From Microbotryomycetes sp. JL201 (lineage: Eukaryota; Basidiomycota; Microbotryomycetes): a stretch of DNA of 64,000 bases. Positions 48,559 to 60,337 of the stretch are shown here, one piece after another (within the stretch, counting starts at the first letter, position 1; every line of letters starts with the position of its first letter). Below the pieces are notes generated by a model that had not been told where the DNA came from, did no database searches, and was given only the letters and a program-made list of their open reading frames with translations. A program made the position numbers and the translations under genes. Location of the stretch: contig JAQYUZ010000004.1 in the NCBI GenBank assembly GCA_033819885.1, positions 62,001 through 126,000 on the forward strand, given 5' to 3'.

Positions 48559-48850
48559 GGTCGCCGCAGCACAAGAGCACAACCGGGCGCAGGGTCGCGT
48601 TCTGTCTTTGGGACAGACGAGCTTCAAAATGCAGTCGCAACATCATTCTTCCGCTACAAACTCAAATCCTGCAGCCCCAGTAAAGCTCTCCTCTCTGTGA
48701 TCGACTACAAATCTCTTCCTGGCTCAAATTCAACTAGAGGAACAAACTTTGTCATCACTAGCTGATTCGGCCTACTCAGAAGCCGCCAATGGCGAGATTG
48801 CACTGTGATACCGCCTTGTATAGTCGCTGACTGCTGCCTGACTCGTCACA

Positions 48851-51486
48851 TCACTCGCCGGCGGTCTTGCTCGGCGACAACAGCTTCGTGACAACGCCCA
48901 GCACCTTTGTCTGCGCACGAACAGTCGTAGGAACGCATCAGCATCCGTTGCGACAATTGCTTCTGCGCCCTCGCGCGCGCGTGCGCAATCAGGCTCACTC
49001 TTCCTTCGCGCAGAATAAAGTTGTCACCAGGTCGCAAAAATTCGCCGTGCTTGAGGAAGCGAAAGATGGCCCTATGAGCAGCAAGACGTTGTCAGGCTCT
49101 GTATCAATGATCTGCCTGCACGTGAGCCTACGATGCGCGATCGCCAGTCCTGACGCATGGTTTGTCCCGCAAGGATTCAATTTGGACACTGCTCGAAAGC
49201 ACGTCAGCTTCCGTCCAAAAGGCACTGAACATGCCACGCACGTCTGCCGTATCGGTCCGCTGTGCAGCATGGCTTGATAGTGCGGCGAAATCAACGAGTT
49301 GTGATACAATATCAACACGGTTCCTTCGAATCGCCTCGTCGCAACGGGCCCCGGGCCGACTTCAGGCTTTGCGAGTAAAACCATTCCTTTGCGGACCGCG
49401 GCACGCTTGGTGCGTTTGAGGGCAAAACTGACACTCTGTCCAGCCTCAGCGTGCTCGACGTTGACTCGCTTCCTCTGTATCGACTTCACCGCGGTCGGCA
49501 AGAACGCGCCGAGGCTGTCCGGGCCGAGCAGGATTGTGTCGCCAACGCTCACGCGACTGGGGGGCGGTCGACAAATCAATCAATGTATAGAGGCGTGCAG
49601 CTTCGGCCTCACCCTCCCATAATCACACCGGATACCACTGTGCCGACAAAGGGCACGCTGAAGCAGTCGGTAATGGGACACTCGAAAGGTGCATCGACGG
49701 GAAATTCGGCATCAGCCACTGAGCGAGCTACGTTCAAGAACGTTCGTAATAGCGTCAAGCCTTCGCCTGTCACATTCGACACTGTGTCGGGTGCAGTGGC
49801 GATCAGTAGCGAGCTTTACTGAAGGCGTAAAGCGGAAGGTAGACTTACCTAAGAAAATTGGACATGCTTTCGCCGCTGCGAAGCCAGCAGCGAGCTCACA
49901 CGCCATCCCAGAGTCTTTGACATACACGGGCTGTTTGCGGCAGCCTGGAGAGCGAAGAATCTTGTTCAGCTGCTTGAGCGTTTGCTCAAGCACGTTTGGC
50001 GGAGTCATGTCAACCTGTCGCGATACATAGCCAGGTAAGCTCGCGCAGGATCTCAAGATCTATCGATAGCTCACCTTTGTGACGACTGCCACGACCGGCA
50101 CCGACAGGGCGAGCGCGACAGACAAGTGTTCCTTCGACATGCCGATCAATCCGGCGTTGCCTCCAATGATGAGCAGGATGAAATCGGGCGACGATGACGT
50201 GAGACCGAATAAAGTTGTCTTGAGATAGCGCTCGTGACCGGCAAGGTCCGTGAAGCTGAGGACCTTAGAGCTTTGCGCAGAGATGGCCTCCCATGAGACT
50301 TGCTGCTTTCGCGATGCCGTGCTGTTGAGCGCGATATTTAAGAATGAGATAAGACGCAATCGAACGCAGAAACTGGATTCTACTCGCCTCTCCGCCATCG
50401 ACCCGTGAGCTTCTGGGACGACCTCTCGGCCGTCTGGCCCGAACCCAAGAACCTCGAGACCGACAGACGATGTTCGACCCGACTCGATTTCGTGCTTGTG
50501 TCGAAACAAAGCCACGCGCGCTCGACCGCGTCCATCGTCTAACCGACCTTTCGTGAGCACTGCGCGCGAATGTCAGTGCTTCCTGCTCAATATGCGGTTG
50601 TCTCCTAACACTTACCGCCTAGTAGACTACTTTTTCCAGCATCAACGTTGCCTACAACGCACACGCGCACCTCGTTGATTTCTTCGGCGCTCTCTGGCAC
50701 CTTACGCACAAGTAATCTTAGCGTCCGACCTCGCCACCTCTCGCGTGTCGCCGCGTCATTAGCGCTGCTGGCCGTCTCTGTGCCTGGCGATCCTTCATTG
50801 TCTTTGAGCTTGCCTTCGTCGTCAAAGGGGTCATGCAAGACCGACGCCTTTGCGTTGATGGATTCCGCGGCTGCCGTCACGGTGGCAACAAGGTTTCGAG
50901 CTTGGTCGCGGGGTAACCGGACATCGACGGCTTCTTCGTGTGATCCGTCGCCGTTCCTGCTAGGTCCTCTCGCTTCTTGTTCATCGAAGAGGGCTGACAG
51001 TGAACGCGATCGAAGATTTGTCTGCGGGTCGAGGTGCACGACCAGCTCGCCCTTTCGGAGTTTGAGATGGTGCGCGAGAAGCGCTGCCACTGATGTCTGA
51101 CTATTGTTGTCTTGATCTTGAGCTAGTAGCCGGTCCTGTGCAGAGTGCATGAGTATCAGCACAGTGCATGCATCGAGCTCCCGACCCCCACACGCCGAGC
51201 GCTCGGCTGCGTCACTCGCCAGCAGAGTCCGACCGTCATCGTCGTCGGCGACAATTGGTGCGTCATCATCCAAAGTCAATTCGTCGACTTGCTTGTGTAG
51301 TGGCTTCGCAGCTGGTGCGGCAGCGGCTGCCAGAGTCGTCGACGGCGGATGCTGCTGGTGTGCGGCACGACGCTGCTGTCGCTCTTGCTCGTGTGCGCGC
51401 GCAGCTTCAGCTTGAAATGCTTTCAAGGATGTGCGCTCCGATTCGGGCACTGCTGTGCCGCCTGCACGCTTGTCGAACCGACTCAT
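48851..51486 (-). CDS. GTPBP1/GTPBP2-family translational GTPase
   Basis: Nine exons: 51486-50616, 50559-50388, 50321-50075, 50014-49849, 49781-49613, 49556-49242, 49188-49132, 49071-48999 and 48910-48851; 709 aa. After about 270 divergent residues comes the P-loop [14 protein letters not shown], then [20 protein letters not shown] (switch I), [14 protein letters not shown] (switch II, DxxG), [10 protein letters not shown] (TKxD) and barrel domains. The C-terminus ends [20 protein letters not shown], then VTKLL. This is the eEF1A-like GTPBP1 group, implicated in ribosome rescue and mRNA turnover. Exons 6 and 7 are small and restore IRQTVQIE and [15 protein letters not shown]. Intron 2 begins GCGAGT and is 66 nt without a stop, so its retention would insert 22 residues. 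Confidence 0.92.
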
Positions 51487-52331
51487 CGAGGCGCGAGTCA
51501 GAATTGCGAAGCACAGATCGAGCTCGCGTGCGGTCCAACTTCGACCCAAAAAAGAGTCAAATCTATCTGGTGATTCTCAAGGACGATCTTTGCTAGGCTG
51601 CCAAAATTCTTGCAAGTGCTTTTGTGGTGATTAGATTCGCCACAGCGGTTTGCTCAGACTCGCGAGTAGCGGAGACACAACTCAGACTTCCCACCATGAC
51701 GCACCAGGCGCTGTATCACTGCCGAGTATGCCCCATGCTGAACCTCTATTGGCAAAAGACCTCTGATGTTCAAAATCGCATTCAGGATCCATGCCCTCCT
51801 GCTCACCCGAGCTGTCGCAATAGATGGTCTCGTATCGTGTCAAATATGCTCGCAACATGCTGCGCACCCTCACTAGATCATAGACGGCTCCATTGAACCA
51901 CTTGCTTGCTTCCTCGCAAATATGTCTCGCTGTGTGCATCTTGCTCGAGCGAAGCGGCCTTGCAGCCATCTAGCAGATTGTGTTGTATTGTGTGTCTTTG
52001 TGCACTGCACCTTCTATTTGTGTTTTTTGCGTTTCTGGAGCTAGAGCAGAGCGATGTCTTCACGCCCGACTTCTTTTCGGGTTTCTCTTTCCTTCTACAT
52101 CACCCTTCCGTCTTTGAAAGACTCGCTTCTAGTTTGATCACCTGTTCGGCTGGCTCCGTGCACCCTCTTGCTCGACTGTGTCAGCTGTGAGTGATGAGAC
52201 GCCTGAGACAAAGAACGGTGGCACAAGAAAGCTGAAAGTGTCAAATCGGTGCATCTATCACATAAGCACATCCCTACAGCCTTTTCGAAGGCCTGCTGTC
52301 TTCGGTGCTGCGTTTTGTCCCGCTGGAAGCC
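51487..52331. promoter_or_regulatory. Divergent intergenic region
   Basis: About 845 nt between the start codons of the GTPase (minus) and cupredoxin (plus) genes. It must hold both promoters. Short open frames occur on both strands, none with family resemblance. The half next to the cupredoxin is T-rich on the plus strand. Confidence 0.5.
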
Positions 52332-53767
52332 ATGTTGACTCGCAAGCTTGTAATTGTTGCGGCGTTCGGTCCGCTGTGTGCCTTGGGCAAGTCTCGTCCG
52401 TCTCCTTGACTAGATACCCGAAGCTCAAACGGAGCATACATTGCGCTTCACAAACAGCGAACGCGGGCGACTCAGCTGCGCGTCATCGTGAAATTGCTCG
52501 CGCGTACGACAAGAACAAAGCAGAGCAATCGTGGGGACCGTCCCCGTTCACTCACGAGGGAATGCAACACGGATCTGACACCATATACGCTGGTCAAGGT
52601 CAAGGCAAGACGTGGAAAGACAATGCCACGTCATCAACCCGGGCGGCGAAAAAGACGGCTGCTAGTGGCCAAGAGCAGTGGGACAGCTGCATGCAGCAAT
52701 GCCAATCTGAGTGCCAGGGTGAGATAAGCAGAGAGTCCCTTTTTCTACAAATCACCTAACAGAAATCTCGTCATAGCCTCGGCGCCGTCTCCATCTTGGT
52801 CGATGACATGGAACGCCGGTGCTTCCGACACAGTAGCGCCGGCATATGTCACATACACACCTCCATACACCTCGGCTGCCCCAACCGCGTCGTCGCCGCC
52901 TCCGTCCACCGGCAACATGCCGCTCATGCCTGGTCCGAACCAAGTCATTGTCGCTCCGATAAAGGGTGACCTGCGCATGGTCCCGTTCAACATACAGGCT
53001 GCACCTGGCACCGTCATCGAGTTCATTTGGGGCGCCGGTCCGCACACGCGAGTCGTGCCCGATCTTATGTCGTGCTTCGATCGCTGATCCTTGTACTGAC
53101 TCCAGCGTTACCAAGTCGAGCTTGCCGAACATTTGCCAGAAGACTATGGACGCACCATTCGCCAGTGGGGTGCAGCAGGCTGGCTTCAAGTGGAATTACA
53201 CAGTCAAGTCAAACGAGACGATTTCGTACTTTTGTGGCGTCGAACCGCATTGCCAGAAGGGCATGTTTGGTCTGATTAATGGTCTCGTTTCGCTCGATGT
53301 CAACAACACGATGGACAGTTGGATGAAGTCGTATGCCAAGCAAAACTCGTCATTCGCGGCGTCATGGAACGAGGCGGACAAGGCCTGCAAAGGCACAGCA
53401 GCTGCTTCCTGGGGCGGCATGCTTGACGTACGTGGTAGGTCTTACGGAAACGACGAATGCTCATTATGACCGGCTCGATTTTCAGGCGACTCAATTCCCT
53501 GATTGGGCTTTGCCGGCTTCCGCCCAAGCGATCCTCACCACTCGCTCCGTCCTGGCTCAGAGCATGGTCTCTTCGGCGAGAGCTTCCGACTCTTCGAGCT
53601 TGCCGTCGTCTCCTGTGTCCACCGGCAGCTCGGACCTCGTACCCTCGTCTTCTGGATCGGCCGAGCCCATCTCGAGTGGTCTGTCAGAGAACGGAGCTAC
53701 GTTACCGAGGCCGACATGTATGCTGGTAGCTCTTACGATGCTTCTAGCCGTCCCCCGACTGGTCTAA
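52332..53767 (+). CDS. Secreted, probably GPI-anchored cupredoxin
   Basis: Five exons: 52332-52386, 52458-52718, 52777-53047, 53106-53427 and 53486-53767; 396 aa. It starts with a signal peptide (MLTRKLVIVAAFGPLCALA). The cupredoxin fold spans GPNQVIVAPIKGDLRMVPFN through GTVIEFIWGAGPHTVTKSS and ISYFCGVEPHCQKGMFG. His (PHT), Cys (FCG), His (PHC) and Met (KGM) form a complete type 1 copper site. A Ser-rich stretch and a final hydrophobic tail (CMLVALTMLLAVPRLV) suggest GPI anchoring. Basidiomycete relatives are extracellular proteins of unclear redox role. Introns 1 and 3 begin GCAAGT and GCGAGT; the latter lies between the two halves of PHT-VTKSS, so it is well supported. Confidence 0.9.
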
Positions 53768-55019
53768 TCTTCTATTTCTGTTTGACTTTCGGCACTCCTT
53801 TTTCATTGTTCTCGAGCTGGTCTCGATCTCTTGCATTGCAAAGTTCTTCCTAGGTTTGACAACGTGGCAAGAGATCATGATAAGAATTTGCGCGTGATGT
53901 CTCTGGTCCGAGGTGATCGGGCGAGCGTTCGCGGCCTGCACGTGGTGAGAATACACGCCCGAGTCACTGGTCTGGCATCCACCTCGTCGAGGTCGGACAC
54001 ACCACTCTCCCCTCTCCGCCAGGTTTCGTCGTCTGTCAGCTTCACTGCTGTTTCGTGCTTGTCCCCTACCCATCGCTAGGGCGTCCCACGTGATAGCGCG
54101 GTCCTTCGGTTGCGGTGCAGAAAACACGAGAGGCGTCCGCGTCCTCGTCTTGCCCCGGCTCTTCCGTCTGGATCGTCAGTGACTGACCAGCAACAACCGG
54201 TTTCACTCGAAGCACCCACGCTCTTTTGTGTGTGTGGGTTTCGTTGGTGAGTGGTGACGCCGAGCGCGCGCGCATCGACTTTTGCGCGGCGGCAGCTGCA
54301 CGGCGACACAGCCGTGGAAAAGCTCGATCATTGGACGCGAACTGCGGCTCAAACCATCAACGGCTCATCTATGATGGTCGCCGGGAAGACTTTTGCCTCT
54401 GTCGTCGCACAGCGAGGGCATGCCGGTCCCCCGGACTTGCCCTGCGCCGGGGCCGCCGCGGCGCCCAGTCACGCCCCGTCACGTCCAAGCAATCGCTGAC
54501 TCGCTCGATCGCCTCATTCATCGCAGTAGCTTCTCAGACCAGTCGCACGTCAGACCCTCGTCTCGACCAGCACCGGCTTTCAAGTCCACTACAATCCCTC
54601 GCGTTCCGAGTCTGACAGGCCTTAATTGGCTTCCGCCGCACTCGTTCGCTGTACGTGCACGTGCTTCTGTCCATGATGCTTCTCACGTGCTGATATTAGT
54701 CTGCTCCACCACAGTTTGCATTCGCTCGCCTTTGGTCAACGTCTGCACCTTCATACTCTGTCCGTCGAGCTCCACGCCATCCGCGCAATCCTCAGGCTCT
54801 TTGACTGGCAACTACCACTCTCGTGCCTTTCGGCAGCCGTCTGCCCTCGCCACCTGACACTTCATACGCACACGTCTGTGTCCTTCGTCTCGCGCTCTCA
54901 GGCTCGACGTGCCACCGGCAAGTGTCAGTGACCCCGCCAAAAGGTCACTCGCGCTTCGCTCTCGGGTTCCTTCGAAGTTCGCTTGACGGCGGCCTTCGGC
55001 GCAACCCGCTCGACCTCGC
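53768..55019. promoter_or_regulatory. Long upstream region of the cyclin gene
   Basis: About 1250 nt between the cupredoxin stop and the cyclin start, both on the plus strand. It contains several short ATG-initiated frames (for example near 54251 and 54393) but no recognisable protein. A long promoter and leader with upstream ORFs would suit a regulated G1-type cyclin. Confidence 0.45.
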
Positions 55020-57109
55020 ATGAGCGCCGCTCTTCGTGAAGGCCCGTCATATGACGGCGCCTTGTACTGGACCCCTCTGTACCAACAACCTCCTCCTTAC
55101 CCCACCGCGGGCGGATCGGTGCAACATGTTCACTATCAGGCGCCACACCCGATGTATACGGGCATGATGCCTCAGCCCGGGCATCCGGCAGTGTATGCTC
55201 CGCCACCTGCACCGCTCCTGAGCAACCGCGTCTACCCGGCAGCTCATGGGTTGCACGCTTACCCAGTGCCTCTCCCAGACCATTCAATCGCGCAATATGG
55301 ACCGTCGGCCTATGTGCAGCATCCCTCGCAGCACCGTTCATTTCACCGAGACGGCGCCATGCAGCAGCAGGTTCAATCGCGCTTTGCTCCTCATGGTGCG
55401 CTCCGTGCGGGCGCTCATTCGCAGCCCTTCGTTGACGCTCGCGCAGACTACCGATCAGAGGGCGATTACCGCAATTGGCAGCAGCAGCAGCAGCAGCAGC
55501 AGGATATGGCCGGTGGTGAGCTTCTTAGCTCGAGACTGCCGCGCATGGCTGCGGTCGTCAGGGCTCCCGCTAACGCTCAGAAAGCGGACGCAGTGGACCA
55601 CGATCACCCATCGTTCGACAGACCGCCCCACCGTTCCGCACCGCCTGCGCTCGTTCCCCGCTCGCGAGAGCCTTCGGCCAACGAGCAGTCTGTGGCTTCA
55701 AACTCGGCCATCGCCCGCGCGATCAACGGAGAGCCTGTCGAGTATGATCTTGTTCCGAACATCTCACCCGTCCCGCCTCCGCCTCCGATCGAGAGATCTG
55801 CCGTTCCGCTCGCAGACTTGGCCGTGCATATGGTTTGGGAAGCTTGCGCCTTGGGCGTGGCATACCTCGACGGCGCCTTGCCGGCAGATGCCACTGGCCT
55901 GTCCATGTCCTCGAGGATGACGACTTTGCTACGCTCTATCGCTCACAACGTTCAGAGGCCGCAGCAGCTTCGCGCTAGTCCCGGTCATCAGCAACTGTCT
56001 CACCCTCACACCCCCGAGCTGTATGGTGCTATCGGTGATGGAAGGTTGCGCAAAGTCTCGCGCATGTCTTTGGACGATGGTTACATGAGTGGTGATTCGA
56101 GTCCAAGCAGTTCGGCTCCAGGCACGCCAGCCGACGAAACGATTGCGGACCGTCGACGACGACTCGCCAGCATGGGCCTCTTGAACAATGACGCCGACCA
56201 GTCATGTGATAGTCTCAGTGTTGACGATCCGATTGAAGCTATCGTTCGTGCGGAGCAGAGCAAGACTTCCATGTCGCGCCTCCATCCGTCCGAGCCAACG
56301 AACGCATTCCGACAATTTGTCAAGCAGGTGCTGACGGCGACGCTTGTCGCGCCCGAAGACCTCGTGTTGGCGCTGTTGTTTGTGGCGCGCATGCCGTGCT
56401 CGTTGGTGCTGCCTTCTACGCCACCGGAGCCTGGATCCAACTTGAGTGACGAGGCGAGTGCTATCAAGGCTGCTCCCTTCAAAACTATCCTTGGTGCCCT
56501 CATGTTGGCAAACAAAGTGCGTCGGTCTCTGAGTTTCTTCGTCACATCCGGACTGACACGTTTACATTTACACAGACGTTGCAAGACAATTCGTATCGCA
56601 ACGAAACGTTTGCCTCGGTCTCTGGCATCCCTCTGTCGGACGTCAACCAGATCGAAATGTTTGTGTACAGTGCCTTGAACTTTGATACGGCCGTGACGGA
56701 CGATATCTGGCGCTCGTGGCTCGACTTTGTTGTCGACCGGTCCCTTGGTAACGGCAACCTCGGCCAGCGTGTCGACGTACACGCAGCTCTGCGTCGCTTG
56801 TCTCGCGCCACTGATCGTTCGGCCCTTGTCTCTCCTGTCGTCCGTTCGTCGCCCATTTTCGCTGCCCGACCGGTCACTCCGCCAAACTCGTCAGCGTCCG
56901 CCATCGCTCATGTCAACCTCGACGCGTCCGGTCCACTCGAGTCTCCATTGCACTACGATGGTCGCAAGCAACTTGGACCCGCCCCATCGCCTGTTCGCTG
57001 GCCAACCTCGCGCGTATCGTCTGGCGCTGGCAGTCATGATCTGGCGAGCGCGCCAAAGCCGTTCGCTTTCGGTCACTGCTTGCCGCTTGCCGTCGGCGTA
57101 TCGTGCTAA
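55020..57109 (+). CDS. Pcl/Pho80-type cyclin
   Basis: Two exons, 55020-56516 and 56576-57109; 676 aa. A Pro/Gln/His-rich N-terminus (with about eight Gln from a CAG run near 55480) is followed by LADLAVHMVWEACALGVAYL. The cyclin box then reads FRQFVKQVLTATLVAPEDLV, LALLFVARMP, KTILGALMLANKTLQDNSYR, NETFASVSGI and VNQIEMFVYSALNFD. This pattern is that of Pcl1/Pcl2/Pho80-like cyclins, partners of Pho85-type kinases in polarity, cell-cycle entry or phosphate control. A tail of about 100 Ser/Pro-rich residues completes it. The box is interrupted by the single intron just after LMLANK. Which subgroup it belongs to cannot be settled by eye. Confidence 0.9.
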
Positions 57110-57704
57110 GGACCGTTTCAGGCCTGAGCCCCATCCAGTGAGCCGCTTTTGCAAAGTGTGCTCTTCGGACAGGTAGCTAATTTGTTTCTGATGCCAGATG
57201 TCACTTTTTTCCGAGATCCATCCCGATTCTTTTTGACGACCCAAGTCTTTTCCTGCAACGTGTATCCCCACATCGCTACTCTATCTCGCCTTTTCCGTTC
57301 TCGACGTGTCTGTTTTTCACGACTGTCTTTCCATTCGACCGTTCCGTTTTGCGACTGGCAACGTATTATATGTCGTCTGTTTCTCTTTCCTCAAGATTGT
57401 TCCTTCTCGGTCGCTCACGATTCGCTCGCCTTTGTGCTTGCGGTGAACACTACATTTTCGTTCAGCCGCAGCTCAACACTCGGGCAACCAAAAAAAATTG
57501 ACGTTCAGTTCAATTCCAATTCTGTCTTTGTCTCCCAATTCCGGCCTCCTTTCGTATACAGCTTCTTTTACACTACAGATATACACCTTGTGGAGGTCGT
57601 TGCCTCTCAGTCATGTTTCGCGCGATTTGTTTGTTTGTTTTTCCCTTGGAATCAGAGACTTGATGCTCATGCGCCTTTCTAGCTTCTGAAATATCTTGAT
57701 CTGT
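57110..57704. other. Convergent 3' region, pyrimidine-rich
   Basis: About 595 nt between the cyclin stop (plus) and the stop of the next gene (minus). It is strongly T/C-rich on the plus strand, as expected for a long cyclin 3' UTR. An open plus-strand frame covering much of it has low-complexity Phe/Ser/Leu composition and is not taken as a gene. Confidence 0.5.
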
Positions 57705-59139
57705 CTAGATATATTGTTCGCTGCGTGCGGTTGACCTCGCCCGACGGGATTCTGTGAGAACTCTTAACCTCTCGTTCGCCTTTGACAAGACTGGATGTGC
57801 CGACTGACTCAACCTTCGAGCTAGTTGAACGGGTCCTACTCGTCTTTCGTACTGCTCATCTTCCGAGCTCGCTGTCGAGGACGACTCGTCAAAGAATGAA
57901 GAGTCTGGCGGTCGACGGTTCGAGAGGTTAGGTTTACGACCAACCTCGTACACTGGTCGTCCATAGTCATGCTCGTTAACTGATTCAATCCTACTCGACC
58001 CTGATTGTTGTTTTGTCAATGAAAACTTTCTCACCAACCTAGCAGTCCGACCGGACGTTGAATTCCTTGCTCCCGTTTCCGTAACTTGAGCATATTCTCG
58101 TTCGTCTGATTGTCGTCGCGCATCTATCTCTCTTTGAGACGATAGCCATTGTGGAAATCGCTCTCTCGTTTCTGCCTTGTCATTGTGAAACGTTTGGATT
58201 TCTCGACTGAGACCAGATTGTGGATTTGCGTTTGAGGACGTTGTCAAAAGTTGACGGTCACATTGTTGCGTTGATGCAGAAGGAAATAGAGGTTGTTCAG
58301 AGGCGTACAGAACGTTTCTAATTCGCGTCCAATAGGAAGAAGCATTGGCAGGTTCTCTTGTCTTTTCTGGGTTTTCTGCAACTGGATGTCAAGTTTGCAC
58401 CTGGCGGTCAGTTTCTTTTTTTGGGCTCATAAGGAGTGGTCAGTAGCGGTGTTTGCTCACGAGGCATCTCAGTCCATCCGACACTCTTGACGAGGTAGTT
58501 CCAGCTCGTCAGAGCCGACCTTTCTTTCGGATGAGGTTGACTGTTTGAGCTGCCGTAACCCGAATCGACACTTTCTCTGTTTGCAGAGCCACGGCACATG
58601 TTGTAGGTCGGGTCACACTTCTCTGATGCCGTATTGAAACGTTGTTGTCGTTGATCTGCCACGTCAGGATCAGGATCTTGAAATCGAGCTTGACCAGCTA
58701 CCGTCATGCCAGGCAAGACGGATCGGGATGCAAAAGACATTCGTGGCGCTCTTGAATGACTGTCCGGCTCGTTTCGCCCTTCTTGGACCTGTTCAGGCTC
58801 AAGTTTGGTTTGTGCGTGTTGAGCGGTGCGCGAAGCGCGCCGAACAAAGTCTGACCAAGATGGCTTGCGCGAGTGTCTCGAGCCTTGATTTGTGCCCTCA
58901 TCGCGTTGTATGGACAGGCCGTAAGCATTGTGAGAAACATCCTGAGCGGCTCGGTGTTTGCATGTATCGCGCGAATAGTGGTATTGTTGGTCAAGCGAGC
59001 CGATTGACCGGTCGGCTTTCGAGTTTCTACTGGCCAATGGCGGTGCAAACATGCGCTGGGAAATTGATGGCCGCTTGCGGTGATGTGAAGCGGGCAAGCT
59101 GGACGATTGACCGTCTCTCGAAACGTGAGCAGCGTTCAT
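57705..59139 (-). CDS. Unknown Ser/Arg-rich protein
   Basis: Two exons, 59139-58461 and 58375-57705, joined over an 85-nt intron (GTGAGC ... CCAGTTGCAG); 449 aa. I recognise no domain. The only orderly parts are SWNYLVKSVGWTEMP just before the intron and SSYWTRIRNVLYASEQPLF after it, which together look like a short conserved core spanning the junction. The rest is polar, with many Ser, Arg and Gln and possible phosphosites (KFSL, RLSQS). No signal peptide or membrane helix. The phase and the open second exon support the splice. Upstream exons cannot be excluded. Confidence 0.6.
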
Positions 59140-59489
59140 GATTGTTGGCGGTGGCGGTCACACGCAAACTATCGTCGAACCTTGCAGACCCAGTGCAGAT
59201 CATGACGAGAAAGAGCATTTACCGGCCTGGGCGCTTTGAATCCAAGTGACCCAGACTTGTGGCGCGACAATCGGAGCATCTCTGCGCGCGGGGGTTCGAC
59301 ATACCCTTTTCTGGAAATCTGTGCCGTGTGGCAGCTTTTCCATGAGCGGGGCCACTTGTCATGCTCGAGTACAAGAGTCCGCTTCGATGGAGTCTCTTAT
59401 GCGAGATGTGAATCGTCTCACGGGGCCCGAGGTGCCGGTCGTTGCAATGGGCCGCGACTAAACCGGTTGCGCTCAGGCCACAATTTGAC
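59140..59489. promoter_or_regulatory. Divergent promoter region upstream of ATX1
   Basis: About 350 nt between the start codons of the unknown minus-strand gene and ATX1. A copper- or iron-responsive site would be expected for ATX1, but I do not see one I would defend. Confidence 0.45.
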
Positions 59490-59986
59490 ATGGCTGAGGT
59501 GAGCACGCCATGGGAGGGGCCGAGGCCAAGTCTGATGTGGTTTTCGATACAGTCCACATACAAGTTTGACGTCGTAAGTGTCGTAGCACATACCCGCGTA
59601 CACAACAGACTTTCGTGCCTTCATCAAGCATGACGTGACCGCCTTGCGCGTGCTCAAGGCGACAGCTGACACTGAGGACGCTTCGTGTTCATCGTTACAG
59701 GTCATGACATGCTCGGGCTGCTCTGGAGCGATCGAACGCGTCCTCAAAAAGACTGAAGGTGCCGCGCATGGGATCTTATCTTTGGCTCGGCGTAACGCTT
59801 ACACTGAATCTCGCTCTGTCCGTCGAATGCTCGTCTGCAGGCATCTCGTCGTACAACGTCTCGCTTGCAGACCAGCAAGTCCTCGTCAACACGACTGTGC
59901 CGTACGATGACATTCTCGCAAAGATCAAAAAGACCGGCAAGACAGTCAAGGGTGGCGAAATCGTCAGCGGGCCTGCTCAGGCATGA
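59490..59986 (+). CDS. ATX1: Copper chaperone Atx1
   Basis: Four exons: 59490-59498, 59553-59573, 59701-59758 and 59841-59986; 77 aa. The first coding exon is 9 nt (Met-Ala-Glu) and the second 21 nt. Joined they give MAESTYKFDVVMTCSGCSGA, with the MTCxGC copper loop, then LKKTEGISSYNVSLADQQVL, VNTTVPYDDI and KKTGKTVKGGE, the classical ferredoxin-like Atx1 fold. Cytosolic Atx1 hands Cu(I) to the Ccc2-type ATPase in the Golgi for loading of secreted cuproenzymes. A cupredoxin lies 6 kb upstream, though no operon-like link is implied. The stop overlaps the ATG of a following open frame by 4 nt. Confidence 0.95.
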
Positions 59987-60282
59987 GAAACACACTAAGG
60001 GAGGTCCGAGAGTGGCGGAAACCCAATTCTATTGCAGAGATTGGCCATGAAAAAGAATGGGCGGCCGCAGCAGAGAAGCTTGGTCGAGTATTTCGAAATG
60101 TTGTAAAGGAGGGAATGCGAGGAGATTACAGTGCCAAGCTTATGACAGGCCTCGAGACACGCATGGATCACGGTGGAGTACGCAGCTCGCCGTTCGGTCC
60201 GAGTGTTCCGGAGGCGCTGCCCAGCTCGGGCGCGTCATCGCCTCGTTTGCCGTATCGATTCCAGCACAGCGACTCGGCCTAG
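59983..60282 (+). other. Candidate exon or small ORF downstream of ATX1
   Basis: An ATG-initiated open frame of 99 aa. It contains GHEKEWAAAAEKLGRVFRNV and VKEGMRGDYSAKLMTGLETR, which looks like real helical protein. It starts 4 nt before the ATX1 stop ends and runs into the region before the phospholipase. It may be a 5' exon of the phospholipase gene, part of the ATX1 3' UTR, or a separate gene. No splice join to the phospholipase exon could be made convincing. No family recognised. Confidence 0.3.
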
Positions 60283-60337
60283 GGCGTGCGACGACAAGAG
60301 CAGGGTCCGTGAGCTCAGCTGCCGCAAGCGTCGTGCC

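Noticed and set aside
54226-54857. Overlapping plus-strand frames before the cyclin
   Set aside because: No family resemblance, no splice partners, mutually overlapping; treated as leader uORFs.
57149-57682. Plus-strand frame rich in Phe and Ser
   Set aside because: Lies in a pyrimidine-rich 3' region; low-complexity composition follows base content.
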